A stretch of DNA of 64,000 bases from positions 1 through 64,000 of the forward strand of contig JAPDOI010000437.1 of assembly GCA_029168955.1 (NCBI GenBank). The letters run 5' to 3'. The DNA comes from Aplectana chamaeleonis. Its lineage: Eukaryota; Nematoda; Chromadorea; Rhabditida; Cosmocercidae. How positions within the stretch are numbered: the first letter of the stretch is position 1; each line of letters begins with the position of its first letter. Shown here one piece after another: positions 37,101 through 51,700 of the stretch. The translations under genes and the position numbers were made by a program. Under the pieces are notes generated by a model. That model worked only from the letters and a program-made list of their open reading frames with translations. It made no database searches and was not told the DNA's origin.

Positions 37101-40100
37101 GGTCCTGCACACATTCTACGACGTCCTGCACACCCCTACTGGGGTCCTGCATAGGTTCCATGATGTCCTGCCCGCTCCTACTAAGATCCCGCACACGTTC
37201 CATGATGTCCTGCGCACCCCTACTGAGGTCCTGCACAGGTCCCATAATGTCCTGCACACTCCTACTGAGGTCCTGCACACCCCTACTGGGGTCCTGCACA
37301 GGTTCCATAATGTCCTGCCCGCTCCTACTAAGATTCTGCACACGTTCCATGATGTCCTGCGCACCCCTACTGAGGTCCTGCACAGGTCCCATATTGTCCT
37401 GCACACTCCTACTGAGGTCCTGCACACCCCTACTGGGGTCCTGCACAGGGCCCATGATGTCCTGCACACTCCTACTAAGGTCCTGCACACTCCTACTGAG
37501 GTCCTGCACACATTCTACGACGTCCTGCACACCCCTACTGAGGTCCTGCATAGGTCCCATAATGTCCTGCACACTCCTACTGAGGTCCTGCACACCCCTA
37601 CTGGGGTCCTGCACAGGTTCCATGATGTCCTGCACACTCCTACTAAGGTCCTGCACACTCCTACTGAGGTCCTACACACATTCTACGACGTCCTGCACAC
37701 CCCTACTGGGGTACTGCACAGGTCCCGTGATGTCCTGCACACTCCTACTAAGGTCCTGTACACTCCTACTGAGGTCCTGCACACATTCTACGACGTCCTG
37801 CACACCCCTACTGGGGTCCTGCACAGGCTCCATGATGTCCTGCCCGCTCCTACTAAGATCCTGCACACGTTCCATGATGTCCTGCGCACCCCTACTGGGG
37901 TCCTGCACAGGTCCCATGATGTCCTGCACACTCCTACTAAGGTGCTGCACACTCCTACTGAGGTCCTGCACACATTCTACGACGTCCTGCACACCCGTAC
38001 TGGCATCCTGCCCAAGTTCCTTAATGCTCTGCACACTCCTACTGAGGTCTTGCACCACCCGTACTGGGGTCCTGCACAGGTCCCATGATGTCCTGCACAC
38101 TCCTACTGAGTTCTTGCACACACTCTACGACGTCCTGCCCACCCCTACTAGGATCCTGCACAAGTTCCTTGATGTCCTGCACACTCCTACTGAGGTCTTG
38201 CACCACCCGTACTGGGGTCCTGCGCAGGTCCCATGATGTCCTGCACACTCCTACTGAGTTCTTGCACACATTCTACGACGTCCTGCACACCCGTACTGGG
38301 GTCCTGCACACGTTCCATGATGTCCTGCGCACCCCTACTGAGGTCCTGCACAGGTCCCATAATGTCCTGCACACTCCTACTGAGGTCCTGCACACCCCTA
38401 CCGGGGTCCTGCACAGGTTCCATGATGTCCTGCCCGCTCCTACTAAGATCCTGCACACGTTCCATGATGTCCTGCGCACCCCTACTGAGGTCATGCACAG
38501 GTCCCATAATGTCCTGCACACTCCTACTGAGGTCCTGCACACCCCTACTGGGGCCCTGCACAGGTCCCATGATGTCCTGCACTCTCCTAATAAGGTCTTT
38601 CACACTCCTACTGAGGTCCTGCACACATTCTACGACGTCTTGCACACCCCTACTGGGGTCCTGCACAGGTCTCATAATGTCCTGCACACTCCTACTGAGG
38701 TCCTGCACCCCCCTACTGGGGTCCTGGACAGATCCCATGATGTCCTGCACACTCCTACTAAGGTCCTGCACACATTCTACGACGTCCTGCACACCCCTAC
38801 TGGGGTATTGCACAGGTCCCATGATGTCCTGCACGCTCCTACTAAGATCCTGCACACATTCTACGACGTCCTGCACACCCCTACTGGGATACTGCACAGG
38901 TCCCATGATGTCCTGCACACTCCTACTAAGGTCCTGCACACTCCTACTAAGGTCCTGCACACATTCTACGACGTCCTGCACACCCCTACTGGGGTATTGC
39001 ACACGTTTCATGATGTCCTGCACACTCCTACTAAGGTCCTGCACACATTCCTTGATGTCCTGCACACCCCTAGTGGGGTCCTGCCCGCTCCTACTAAGAT
39101 CCTGCACACGTTTCATGATGTCCTGCGCACCCCTACTCAGGTCCTGCACAGGTCCCATAATGTCCTGCACACCCCTACCGGGGTCCTGCACAGGTTCCAT
39201 GATGTCCTGCCCGCTCCTACTAAGATCCTGCACACGTTCCATGATGTCCTGCGCACCCCTACTGAGGTCATGCACAGGTCCCATAATGTCCTGCACACTC
39301 CTACTGAGGTCCTGCACACCCCTACTGGGGTCCTGCACAGGTCCCATGATGTCCTGCACACTCCTACTAAGGTCCTGCACACCCCTACTGAGGTCCTGCA
39401 CACATTCTACGACGTCCTGCACACCCCTACTAGGATCCTGCACAGGTCCCATAATGTCCTGCACACTCCTACTGAGGTCCTGCACACCCTACTGGCGTCA
39501 TGGACAGATCCCATAATCTCCTCCACACTCCTACTGAGGTCCTGCACACTCCTACTGAGGTCCTGCACACATTCTACGACGTCCTGCACACCCCTACTGG
39601 GGTACTGCACAGGTCCCATGATGTCCTGCACACTATTACTAAGGTCCTGCACACTCCTACTGAGGTCCTGCACACATTCTACGACGTCCTGCACACCCCT
39701 ACTGGGGTCCTGCACAGGTTCCATGATGTCCTGCACACTCCTACTAAGGTCCTGCACACATTCTACGACGTCCTGCACACCCCTACTGGGGTGCTGCACA
39801 GGTCCCATGATGTCCTGCACACTCCTACTAAGGTCCTGCACACTCCTACTGAGGTCCTGCACACATTCTACGACGTCCTGCACACCCCTACTGGGGTCCT
39901 GCACAGGTTCCATGATGTCCTGCCCGCTCCTACTAAGATCCTGCACACATTCTACGACGTCCTGCACACCCCTACTGGGGTACTGCACAGGTCCCATGAT
40001 GTCCTGCACACTCCTACTAAGGTCCTGCACACATTCTACGACGTCCTGCACACCCCTACTGGGGTACTGCACAGGTCCCATGATGTCCTGCACACTCCTA

Positions 40101-43100
40101 CTAAGGTCCTGCACACTCCTACTGAGGTCCTGCACACTCCTACTGAGGTCCTGCACACCCGTACTGGGGTCCTGCACACGTTCCATGATGTCCTGCGCAC
40201 CCCTACTGAGGTCCTGCACAGGTCCCATAATGTCCTGCACACTCCTACTGAGGTCCTGCACACCCCTACCGGGGTCCTGCACAGGTTCCATTATGTCCTG
40301 CCCGCTCCTACTAGGATCCTGCACACGTTCCATGATGTCCTGCGCACCCCTACTGAGGTCATGCACAGGTCCCATAATGTCCTGCACACTCCTACTGAGG
40401 TCCTGCACACCCCTACCGGGGTCCTGCACAGGTTCCATGATGTCCTGCGCGCTCCTACTAAGATCCTGCACACGTTCCATGATGTCCTGCGCACCCCTAC
40501 TGAGGTCATGCACAGGTCCCATAATGTCCTGCACACTCCTACTGAGGTCCTGCACACCCTACTGGGGTGCTGCACACGTCCCATGATGTCCTGCCCACTC
40601 CTACTAAGGTCCTGCACACCCCCACTGAGGTTCTGCACACATTCTACGACGTCCTGCACACCCCTACTGAGGTCCTGCACAGGTACCATAATGTCCTGTA
40701 CACTCCTACTGAGGTCCTGCACACCCCTACTGGGGTCCTGGACAGATCCCACGATGTCCTGCACACTCCTACTAAGGTCATGCACACATTCTACGACGTC
40801 CTGCACACCCCTACTGGGGTACTGCACAGGTCCCATGATGTCCTGCCCGCTCCTACTAAGATCCTGCACACATTCTACGACGTCCTGCACACCCCTACTG
40901 GGGTACTGCACAGGTCCCATGATGTCCTGCACACTCCTACCAAGGTCCTGCACACTCCTACTAAGGTCCTGCACACTCCTACTAAGGTCCTGCACACATT
41001 CTACGACGTCCTGCACACCCCTACTGGGGTACTGCACAGGTCCCATGATGTCCTGCCCGCTCCTACTAAGATCCTGCACACATTCCATGAAGTCCTGCTC
41101 ATCCTTACAGGGGTATTGCACACGTTTCATGATGTCCTGCACACTCCTACTAAGGTCCTGCACACATTCCTTGATGTCCTGCACACCCCTAGTGGGGTCC
41201 TGCCCGCTCCTACTAAGATCCTGCACACGTTTCATGATGTCCTGCGCACCCCTACTGAGGTCCTGCACAGGTCCCATAATGTCCTGCACACCCCTACCGG
41301 GGTCCTGCACAGGTTCCATGATGTCCTACCCGCTCCTATTAGATCCTGCACACGTTCCATTATGTCCTGCGCACCCCTACTGAGGTCATGCACAGGTCCC
41401 ATAATGTCCTGCACACTCCTACTAAGGTCCTGCACACTCCTACTGAGGTCCTGCACACTCCTACTGAGGTCCTGCACACCCCTACTGGGGTCCTGCACAG
41501 GTCCCATGATGTCCTGCACACTCCTACTAAGGTCCTGCACACTCCTACTGAGGTCCTGCACACATTCTACGACGTCCTGCACACTCCTACTGAGCTCCTG
41601 CACGCATTCTACGACGTCCTGCACACCCCTACTGGGGTCCTGCACAGGTCCCATGATGTCCTGCACACTCCTACTAAGGTCCTGCACACTCCTACTGAGG
41701 TCCTGCACACATTCTACGACGTCCTGCACACCCCTACTGGGGTCCTGCACAGGTCCCATGATGTCGTGCACACTCCTACTAAGGTCCTGCACACTCCTAC
41801 TGAGGTCCTGCACACATTCTACGACGTCCTGCACACCCCTACTAGGGTCCTGCACAGGTCCCATAATGTCCTGCACACTCCTACTGAGGTCCTGCACACC
41901 CCTACTGGGGTCCTGAACAGATCCCATGATGTCCTGCACACTCCTACTAAGGTCCTGCACACATTCTACGACGTCCTGCACACCCCTACTGGGGTATTGC
42001 ACAGGTCCCATGATGTCCTGCCCGCTCCTACTAAGATCCTGCACACATTCTACGACGTCCTGCACACACCCCTACTGGGGTACTGCACAGGTCCCATGAT
42101 GTCCTGCACACTCCTACTAAGGTCCTGCACACTCCTACTGAGGTCCTGCACACATTCTACGACGTCCTGCACACCCCTACTGGGGTATTGCACACGTTTC
42201 ATGATGTCCTGCACACTCCTACTAAGGTCCTGCACACATTCCTTGATGTCCTGCACACCCCTAGTGGGGTCCTGCCCGCTCCTACTAAGATCCTGCACAC
42301 GTTTCATGATGTCCTGCGCACCCCTACTCAGGTCCTGCACAGGTCCCATAATGTCCTGCACACCCCTACCGGGGTCCTGCACAGGTTCCATGATGTCCTG
42401 CCCGCTCCTACTAAGATCCTGCACACGTTCCATGATGTCCTGCGCACCCCTACTGAGGTCATGCACAGGTCCCATAATGTCCTGCACACTCCTACTGAGG
42501 TCCTGCACACCCCTACTGGGGTCCTGCACAGGTCCCATGATGTCCTGCACACTCCTACTAAGGTCCTGCACACCCCTACTGAGGTCCTGCACACATTCTA
42601 CGACGTCCTGCACACCCCTACTAGGGTCCTGCACAGGTCCCATAATGTCCTGCACACTCCTACTGAGGTCCTGCACACCCCTACTGGGGTCCTGGACAGA
42701 TCCCATGATGTCCTGCACACTCCTACTGAGGTCCTGCACACTCCTACTGAGGTCCTGCACACATTCTACGACGTCCTGCACACCCCTACTGGGGTACTGC
42801 ACAGGTCCCATGATGTCCTGCACACTATTACTAAGGTCCTGCACACTCCTACTGAGGTCCTGCACACCTTCTACGACGTCCTGCACACCCCTACTGGGGT
42901 CCTGCACAGGTTCCATGATGTCCTGCACACTCCTACTAAGGTCCTGCACACATTCTACGACGTCCTGCACACCCCTACTGGGGTGCTGCACAGGTCCCAT
43001 GATGTCCTGCACACTCCTACTAAGGTCCTGCACACTCCTACTGAGGTCCTGCACACATTCTACGACGTCCTGCACACCCCTACTGGGGTCCTGCACAGGT

Positions 43101-45120
43101 TCCATGATGTCCTGCCCGCTCCTACTAAGATCCTGCACACATTCTACGACGTCCTGCACACCCCTACTGGGGTACTGCACAGGTCCCATGATGTCCTGCA
43201 CACTCCTACTAAGGTCCTGCACACTCCTACTAAGGTCCTGCACACATTCTACGACGTCCTGCACACCCCTACTGGGGTACTGCACAGGTCCCATGATGTC
43301 CTGCACACTCCTACTAAGGTCCTGCACACTCCTACTGAGGTCCTGCACACTCCTACTGAGGTCCTGCACACCCGTACTGGGGTCCTGCACACGTTCCATG
43401 ATGTCCTGCGCACCCCTACTGAGGTCCTGCACAGGTCCCATAATGTCCTGCACACTCCTACTGAGGTCCTGCACACCCCTACCGGGGTCCTGCACAGGTT
43501 CCATTATGTCCTGCCCGCTCCTACTAAGATCCTGCACACGTTCCATGATGTCCTGCGCACCCCTACTGAGGTCATGCACAGGTCCCATAATGTCCTGCAC
43601 ACTCCTACTGAGGTCCTGCACACCCCTACCGGGGTCCTGCACAGGTTCCATGATGTCCTGCGCGCTCCTACTAAGATCCTGCACACGTTCCATGATGTCC
43701 TGCGCACCCCTACTGAGGTCATGCACAGGTCCCATAATGTCCTGCACACTCCTACTGAGGTCCTGCACACCCCTACAGGGGTCCTGCACAGGTCCCATGA
43801 TGTCCTGCACACTCCTACTAAGGTCCTGCACACCCCTACTGAGGTCCTGCACACATTCTACGACGTCCTGCACACCCCTACTAGGGTCCTGCACAGGTCC
43901 CATAATGTCCTGCACACTCCTACTGAGGTCCTGCACACCCCTACTGGGGTCCTGGACAGATCCCACGATGTCCTGCACACTCCTACTAAGGTCATGCACA
44001 CATTCTACGACGTCCTGCACACCCCTACTGGGGTACTGCACAGGTCCCATGATGTCCTGCCCGCTCCTACTAAGATCCTGCACACATTCTACGACGTCCT
44101 GCACACCCCTACTGGGGTACTGCACAGGTCCCATGATGTCCTGCACACTCCTACCAAGGTCCTGCACACTCCTACTAAGGTCCTGCACACTCCTACTAAG
44201 GTCCTGCACACATTCTACGACGTCCTGCACACCCCTACTGGGGTACTGCACAGGTCCCATGATGTCCTGCCCGCTCCTACTAAGATCCTGCACACATTCC
44301 ATGAAGTCCTGCTCATCCTTACAGGGTATTGCACACGCTTCATGATGTCCTGCACACTCCTACTAAGGTCCTGCACACATTCCTTGATGTCCTGCGCACC
44401 CCTACTGAGGTCCTGCACAGGTCCCATAATGTCCTGCACACCCCTACCGGGGTCCTGCACAGGTTCCATGATGTCCTACCCGCTCCTACTAAGATCCTGC
44501 ACACGTTCCATTATGTCCTGCGCACCCCTACTGAGGTCATGCACAGGTCCCATAATGTCCTGCACACTCCTACTAAGGTCCTGCACACTCCTACTGAGGT
44601 CCTGCACACATTCTACGACGTCCTGCACACTCCTGCTGAGCTGCTGCACGCATTCTACGACATCCTGCACACCCCTACTGGGGTCCTGCACAGGTCCCAT
44701 GATGTCCTGCACACTCCTACTAAGGTGCTGCACACTCCTACTGAGGTCCTGCACACATTCTACGACGTCCTGCACACCCGTACTGGGGTCCTGCACAGGT
44801 CCCATGATGTCGTGCACACTCCTACTAAGGTCCTGCACACTCCTACTGAGGTCCTGCACACATTCTACGACGTCCTGCACACCCCTACTGGGGTACTGCA
44901 CAGGTCCCATGATGTCCTGCACACTCCTACTAAGGTCCTGCACACTCCTACTGAGGTCCTGCACACTCCTACTGAGGTCCTGCACACCCCTACTGGGGTC
45001 CTGCACAGGTCCCATGATGTCCTGCACACTCCTACTAAGGTCCTGCACACTCCTACTGAGGTCCTGCACACATTCTACGACGTCCTGCACACCCCTACTG
45101 GGGTCCTGCACACATTCTAC
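34133..45120 (+). repeat. about 11.0-kb higher-order repeat copy 2
   Basis: The copy is phased by the GACGACCT variants at 34133 and 45121. Shared markers with the previous copy are offset by 10,678 bp (ATTATACG monomer, 25661 to 36339), 10,971 bp (ACTATTACTAAGG, 28661 to 39632) and 10,972 bp (31852 to 42824). The changing offset shows block gains and losses inside the unit. A local repeat of about 3.19 kb (39632 to 42824) matches the 28661 to 31852 step in copy 1. Confidence 0.7.
36369..36376 (+). other. unoccupied transposon target site
   Basis: A single CTGCACAG has on its right GTCCCATGATTTCCTGCAC, the same as the base sequence right of element copies 2 and 3. On its left is the ATTATACG monomer followed by the GGGGTA monomer. 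Confidence 0.88.
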
Positions 45121-46830
45121 GACGACCTGCACACCCGTACTGGGGTCCTGCACAGGTCCCATGATGTCCTGCACACATTCTACGACGTCGTGCACACCCC
45201 TACTGGGGTCCTGCACAGGTTCCATGATGTCCTGCCCGCTCCTACTAAGATCCTGCACACGTTCCATGATGTCCTGCGCACTCCTACTGAGGTCCTGCAC
45301 AGATCCCATAATGTCCTGCACACTCCTACTGAGGCCCTGCACAACCCCTACTGGGGTCCTGCACAGGTCCCATGATGTCTTGCACACTCCTACTAAGGTC
45401 CTGCACACTCCTACTGAGGTCCTGCACACATTCTACGACGTCCTGCACACCCCTACTGGGGTCCTGCACAGGTCCCATAATGTCCTGCACACTCCTACTG
45501 AGGTCGTGCACACCCCTACTGGGGTCCTGCACAGGTCCCATGATGTCCTGCACACTCCTACTAAGGTCCTGCACACTCCTACTGAGGTCCTGCACACATT
45601 CTACGACGTCCTGCACACCCCTAATGGGGTCATGCACAGGTCCCATGATGTCCTGCACACTCCTACTAAGGTCCTGCACACATTCCATGATGTCCTGCAC
45701 ACCCCTAGTGGGGTCCTGCACACGTTCTATGATGTCCTGCACACTTTTACTAAGGTCCTACACACATTCCATGACGTCCTGCTCATCCCCACTGGGGTCC
45801 TGCACACGCCTCATGATGTCCTGCACACTACTACTGATGTCCTGCACACATTCCATGAAGTCCTGCTCATCCTTACAGGGGTATTGCACACGTTTCATGA
45901 TGTCCTGCACACTCCTACTAAGGTCCTGCACACATTCCATGATGTCCTGCACACCCCTAGTGGGGTCCTGCACACGTTCTATGATGTCCAGCCCGCTCCT
46001 ACTAAGATCCTGCACACGTTCCATGATGTCCTGCGCACCCCTACTGAGGTCCTGCACACCCCTACTGGGGTCCTGCACAGGTCCCATGATGTCCTGCACA
46101 CTCCTACTAAGGTCCTGCACACTCCTACTGAGGTCCTGCACACATTCTTCGACGTCCTGCACACCCCTACTGGGATCCTGCACAAGTTCCTTGATGTTCT
46201 GCACACTCCTACTGAGGTCTTGCACCACCCGTACTGGGGTCCTGCACAGGTCCCATGATGTCCTGCACACTCCTACTGGGTTCTTGCACACATTCTTCGA
46301 CGTCCTGCCCACCCCTACTCGGATCCTGCACAAGTTCCTTGATGTCCTGCACACTCCTACTGAGGTCTTGCACCACCCGTACTGGGGTCCTGCACAGGTC
46401 CCATGATGTCCTGCACACTCCTACTGAGTTCTTGCACACATTCTACGACGTCCTGCACACCCGTACTGGGGTCCTGCACAGGTCCCATGATGTCGTGCAC
46501 ACTCCTACTAAGGTCCTGCACACTCCTACTGAGGTTCTGCACACATTCTACGACGTCCTGCACACCCCTACTGGGGTCCTGCACAGGTTCCATGATGTCC
46601 TGCCCGCTCCTACTAAGATCCTGCACACGTTCCATGATGTCCTGCGCACCCCTACTGAGGTCCTGCACAAGTTCCTTGATGTTCTGCGCACTCCTACTGA
46701 GGTCCTGCACACCCCTACTGGGGTCCTGCACAGGTCCCATGATGTCCTGCACACTCCTACTAAGGTCCTGCACACTCCTACTGAGGTCCTGCACACATTA
46801 TACGACGTCCTGCACACCCCTACTGGGGTA

Positions 46831-46838
46831 CTGCACAG
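46831..46838 (+). other. unoccupied transposon target site
   Basis: CTGCACAG has the same left flank as the other empty sites. The right flank reads GTCCCATCATTTCC, one base different from the site at 36369. Confidence 0.83.
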
Positions 46839-48362
46839 GTCCCATCATTTCCTGCACACTCCTACTAAGGTCCTGCACACTCCTACTGAGGTCCTGCACA
46901 CATTCTACGACGTCCTGCACACCCCTACTGCGGTCCTGCACAGGTTCCATGATGTCCTGCACACTCCTACTAAGGTCCTGCACACTCCTACTGAGGTCCT
47001 GCACACATTCTACGACGTCCTGCACACCCCTACTGGGGTACTGCACAGGTCCCATGATGTCCTGCACACTCCTACTAAGGTCCTGCACACTCCTACTGAG
47101 GTCCTGCACACATTCTACGACGTCCTGCACACCCCTACTGGGGTCCTGCACAGGTTCCATGATGTCCTGCCCGCTCCTACTAAGATCCCGCACACGTTCC
47201 ATGATGTCCTGCGCACCCCTACTGAGGTCCTGCACAGGTCCCATAATGTCCTGCACACTCCTACTGAGGTCCTGCACACCCCTACTGGGGTCCTGCACAG
47301 GTTCCATGATGTCCTGCACACTCCTACTAAGGTCCTGCACACTCCTACTGAGGTCCTGCACACATTCTACGACGTCCTGCACACCCCTACTGGGGTCCTG
47401 CACAGGCTCCATGATGTCCTGCACACTCCTACTAAGGTCCTGTACACTCCTACTGAGGTCCTGCACACTCCTACTGAGGTCCTGCACACATTCTACGACG
47501 TCCTGCACACCCCTACTGAGGTCCTGCATAGGTCCCATAATGTCCTGCACACTCCTACTGAGGTCCTGCACACCCCTACTGGGGTCCTGCACAGGTTCCA
47601 TGATGTCCTGCACACTCCTACTAAGGTCCTGCACACTCCTACTGAGGTCCTACACACATTCTACGACGTCCTGCACACCCCTACTGGGGTACTGCACAGG
47701 TCCCGTGATGTCCTGCACACTCCTACTAAGGTCCTGTACACTCCTACTGAGGTCCTGCACACTCCTACTGAGGTCCTGCACACATTCTACGACGTCCTGC
47801 ACACCCCTACTGAGGTCCTGCATAGGTCCCATAATGTCCTGCACACTCCTACTGAGGTCCTGCACACCCCTACTGGGGTCCTGCACAGGTTCCATGATGT
47901 CCTGCACACTCCTACTAAGGTCCTGCACACTCCTACTGAGGTCCTGCACACATTCTACGACGTCCTGCACACCCCTACTGGGGTACTGCACAGGTCCCAT
48001 GATGTCCTGCACACTCCTACTAAGGTCCTGCACACTCCTACTGAGGTCCTGCACACATTCTACGACGTCCTGCACACCCCTACTGGGGTCCTGCACAGGT
48101 TCCATGATGTCCTGCCCGCTCCTACTAAGATCCTGCACACGTTCCATGATGTCCTGCGCACCCCTACTGGGGTCCTGCACAGGTCCCATAATGTCCTGCA
48201 CACTCCTACTGAGGTCCTGCACACCCCTACTGGGGTCCTGCACAGGTCCCATGATGTCCTGCACACTCCTACTAAGGTCCTGCACACATTCTACGACGTC
48301 CTGCACACCCCTACTGGGGTCCTGCACAGGTCCCATGATGTCCTGCACACTCCTACTGAGGT

Positions 48363-48782
48363 CCTGCACACATTCTACGACGTCCTGCACACCCCTACTG
48401 GGGTCCTGCACAGGTCCCATGATGTCCTGCACACTCCTACTAAGGTCCTGCACACTCCTACTGAGGTCCTGCACACATTCTACGACGTCCTGCACACCCC
48501 TACTGGGGTACTGCACAGGTCCCATGATGTCCTGCACACTCCTACTAAGGTCCTGCACACTCCTACTGAGGTCCTGCACACATTCTACGACGTCCTGCAC
48601 ACCCCTACTGGGGTCCTGCACAGGTCCCATGATGTCCTGCACACTCCTACTAAGGTCCTGCACACTCCTACTGAGGTCCTGCACACATTCTACGACGTCC
48701 TGCACACCCCTACTGGGGTCCTGCACAGGTCCCATGATGTCCTGCACACTCCTACTAAGGTCCTGCACACATCCTACTGGGA
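48363..48782 (+). repeat. most regular 105-bp five-monomer run
   Basis: The ACATTCTACGACGT monomer starts at 48363, 48468, 48573 and 48678, exactly 105 bp apart. Between them the order is always the tails ACCCCTACTGGGGT, AGGTCCCATGATGT, ACTCCTACTAAGGT and ACTCCTACTGAGGT. Only a GGGGTA for GGGGTC change distinguishes one unit. This is the clearest view of the basic higher-order unit; similar runs extend through about 46.9-50.7 kb. Confidence 0.9.
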
Positions 48783-51700
48783 TCCTGCACAAGTTCCCTG
48801 ATGTCCCTGCACACTCCTACTGAGGTCCTGCACACCCCTACTGGGGTCCTGCACAGGTCCCATGATGTCCTGCACACTACTACTGAGGTCCTGCACACTC
48901 CTACTGATGTCCTGCACACTCCTACTAAGGTCCTGCACACGTTCCATGATGTCCTGCACACTCCTACTGAGGTCCTGCACACATTCTACTGAGGTCCTGC
49001 ACACCCCTAGTGGGGTCCTGCCCAGGTTCCATGATGTCCTGCACACTCCTACTAAGGTCCTGCACACTCCTACTGAGGTCCTGCACACATTCTACGACGT
49101 CCTGCACACCCCTACTGGGGTCCTGCACACGTTCCATGATGGCCTGCGCTCTTCTACTAAGGTCCTGCACACTCCTACTGGAGGTCCTGCACACATTATA
49201 CGACGTCCTGCACACCCCTACTAGGGTCCTGCACAGGTCCCATGATGTCCTGCACACTCCTACTGAGGTCCTGCACACCCCTACTGGGGTCCTGCACAGG
49301 TCCCATGATGTCCTGCACACTCCTACTAAGGTCCTGCACACATTCTACGACGTCCTGCACACCCCTACTGGGGTCCTGCACAGGTCCCATGATGTCCTGC
49401 ACACTCCTACTAAGGTCCTGCACACATTCTACGACGTCCTGCACACCCCTACTGGGGTCCTGCACAGGTTCCATGATGTCCTGCACACTCCTACTAAGGT
49501 CCTGCACACTCCTACTGAGGTCCTGCACACATTCTACGACGTCCTGCACACCCCTACTGGGGTCCTGCACAGGTCCCATGATGTCCTGCACACTCCTACT
49601 AAGGTCCTGCACACTCCTACTGAGGTCCTGCACACATTCTACGATGTCCTGCACACTCCTACTGAGGTCCTGCACAGGTCCCATAATGTCCTGCACACTC
49701 CTACTGAGGTCCTGCACACCCCTACTGGGGTCCTGCACAGGTCCCATGATGTCCTGCACACTCCTACTAAGGTCCTGCACACTCCTACTGAGGTCCTGCA
49801 CACATTCTACGACGTCCTGCACACCCCTACTGGGGTCCTGCACAGGTCCCATAATGTCCTGCACACTCCTACTGAGGTCCTGCACACCCCTACTGGGGTC
49901 CTGCACAGGTCCCATGATGTCCTGCACACTCCTACTGAGGTCCTGCACACATTCTACGACGTCCTGCACACCCCTACTGGGGTCCTGCACAGGTTCCATG
50001 ATGTCCTGCACACTCCTACTAAGGTCCTGCACAGGTCCCATGATGTCCTGCACACTCCTACTGAGGTCCTGCACACCCCTACTGGGGTCCTGAACAGGTC
50101 ACATGATGTCCTGCACACTCCTACTAAGGTCCTGCACACTCCTACTGAGGTCCTGCACACATTCTACGACGTCCTGCACACCCCTACTGGGGTCCTGCAC
50201 ATGTTCCATGATGTCCTGCACACTCCTACTAAGGTCCTGCACACGTTCCATTATGTCCTGCACACTCCTACTGAGGTCCCGCACATACTGGGGTCCTGCA
50301 CAAGTTTCTTGATGTCCTGCACACTCCTACTAAGGTCCTGCACACTCCTACTGAGGTCCTGCACACATTCTACGACGTCCTGCACACCCCTACTGGGGTC
50401 CTGCACACGTTCCATGATGTCCTGCACACTCCTACTGAGGTCCTGCACACCCCTACTGGGGTCCTGCACAGGTCCCATGATGTCCTGCACACTCCTACTA
50501 AGGTCCTGCACACTCCTACTGAGGTCCTGCACACATTCTACGACGTCCTGCACACCCCTACTGGGGTCCTGCACAGGTCCCATGATGTCCTGCACACTCC
50601 TACTAAGGTCCTGCACACTCCTACTGAGGTCCTGCACACATTCTACGACGTCCTGCACACCCCTACTGGGGTCCTGCACAGGTTCCATGATGTCCTGCAC
50701 ACTCCTACTGAGGTCCTGCACACATTCTACGCCGTCCTGCACACCCCTACTGGGGTCCTGCACAGGTCCCATGATGTCCTGCACACTCCTACTAAGGTCC
50801 TGCACACTCCTACTGAGGTCCTGCACACATTCTACGACGTCCTGCACACCCCTACTGGGGTCCTGCACAGGTTCCATGATGTCCTGCACACTCCTACTAA
50901 GGTCCTGCACACATTCTACGACGTCCTGCACACCCCTACTGGGGTCCTGCACAGGTCCCATGATGTCCTGTACACTCCTACTAAGGTCCCTGAGGTCCCG
51001 CACACATTCTACGACGTCCTTCACACCCTTAGTGGGGTCCTGCACAGGTCCCATGATGTCCTGCACACTCCTACTAAGGTCCTGCACACTCCTACTGAGG
51101 TCCTGCACACATTCTACTGACGTCCTGCACACCCCTACTGGGGTCCTGCACAGGTCCCATGATGTCCTGCACACCCCTACTAAGGTCCTGCACAGGTCCC
51201 TACTGAGGTCCTGCACACATTCTACGACGTCCTGCACACCCCTACTGGGGTCCTGCACAGGCTCCATGATGTCCTGCCCGCTCCTACTAAGATCCCGCAC
51301 ACGTTCCATGATGTCCTGCGCACCCCTACTGAGGTCCTGCACAGGTCCCATAATGTCCTGCACACTCCTACTGAGGTCCTGCACACCCCTACTGTGGTCC
51401 TGCACAGGTTCCATGATGTCCTGCCCGCTCCTACTAAGATCCTGCACACGTTCCATGATGTCCTGCGCACCCATACTGAGGTCCTGCACAGGTCCCATAA
51501 TGTCCTGCACACTCCTACTGAGGTCCTGCACACCCCTACTGGGGTCCTGCACAGGTCCCATGATGTCCTGCACACTCCTACTAAGGTCCTGCACACTCCT
51601 ACTGAGGTCCTGCACACATTCTACGACGTCCTGCACACCCCTACTGGGGTCCTGCACAGGTCCCATAATGTCCTGCACACTCCTACTGAGGTCCTGCACA

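Noticed and set aside
42188..46258. A 1,356-codon plus-strand open frame as a real repetitive protein gene
   Set aside because: Two plus frames and two minus frames of the 21-bp monomer lack stops, so equally long overlapping frames exist on both strands. There is no unique domain, promoter or conserved start. Frames begin and end wherever a 22-bp monomer or an indel shifts the register.
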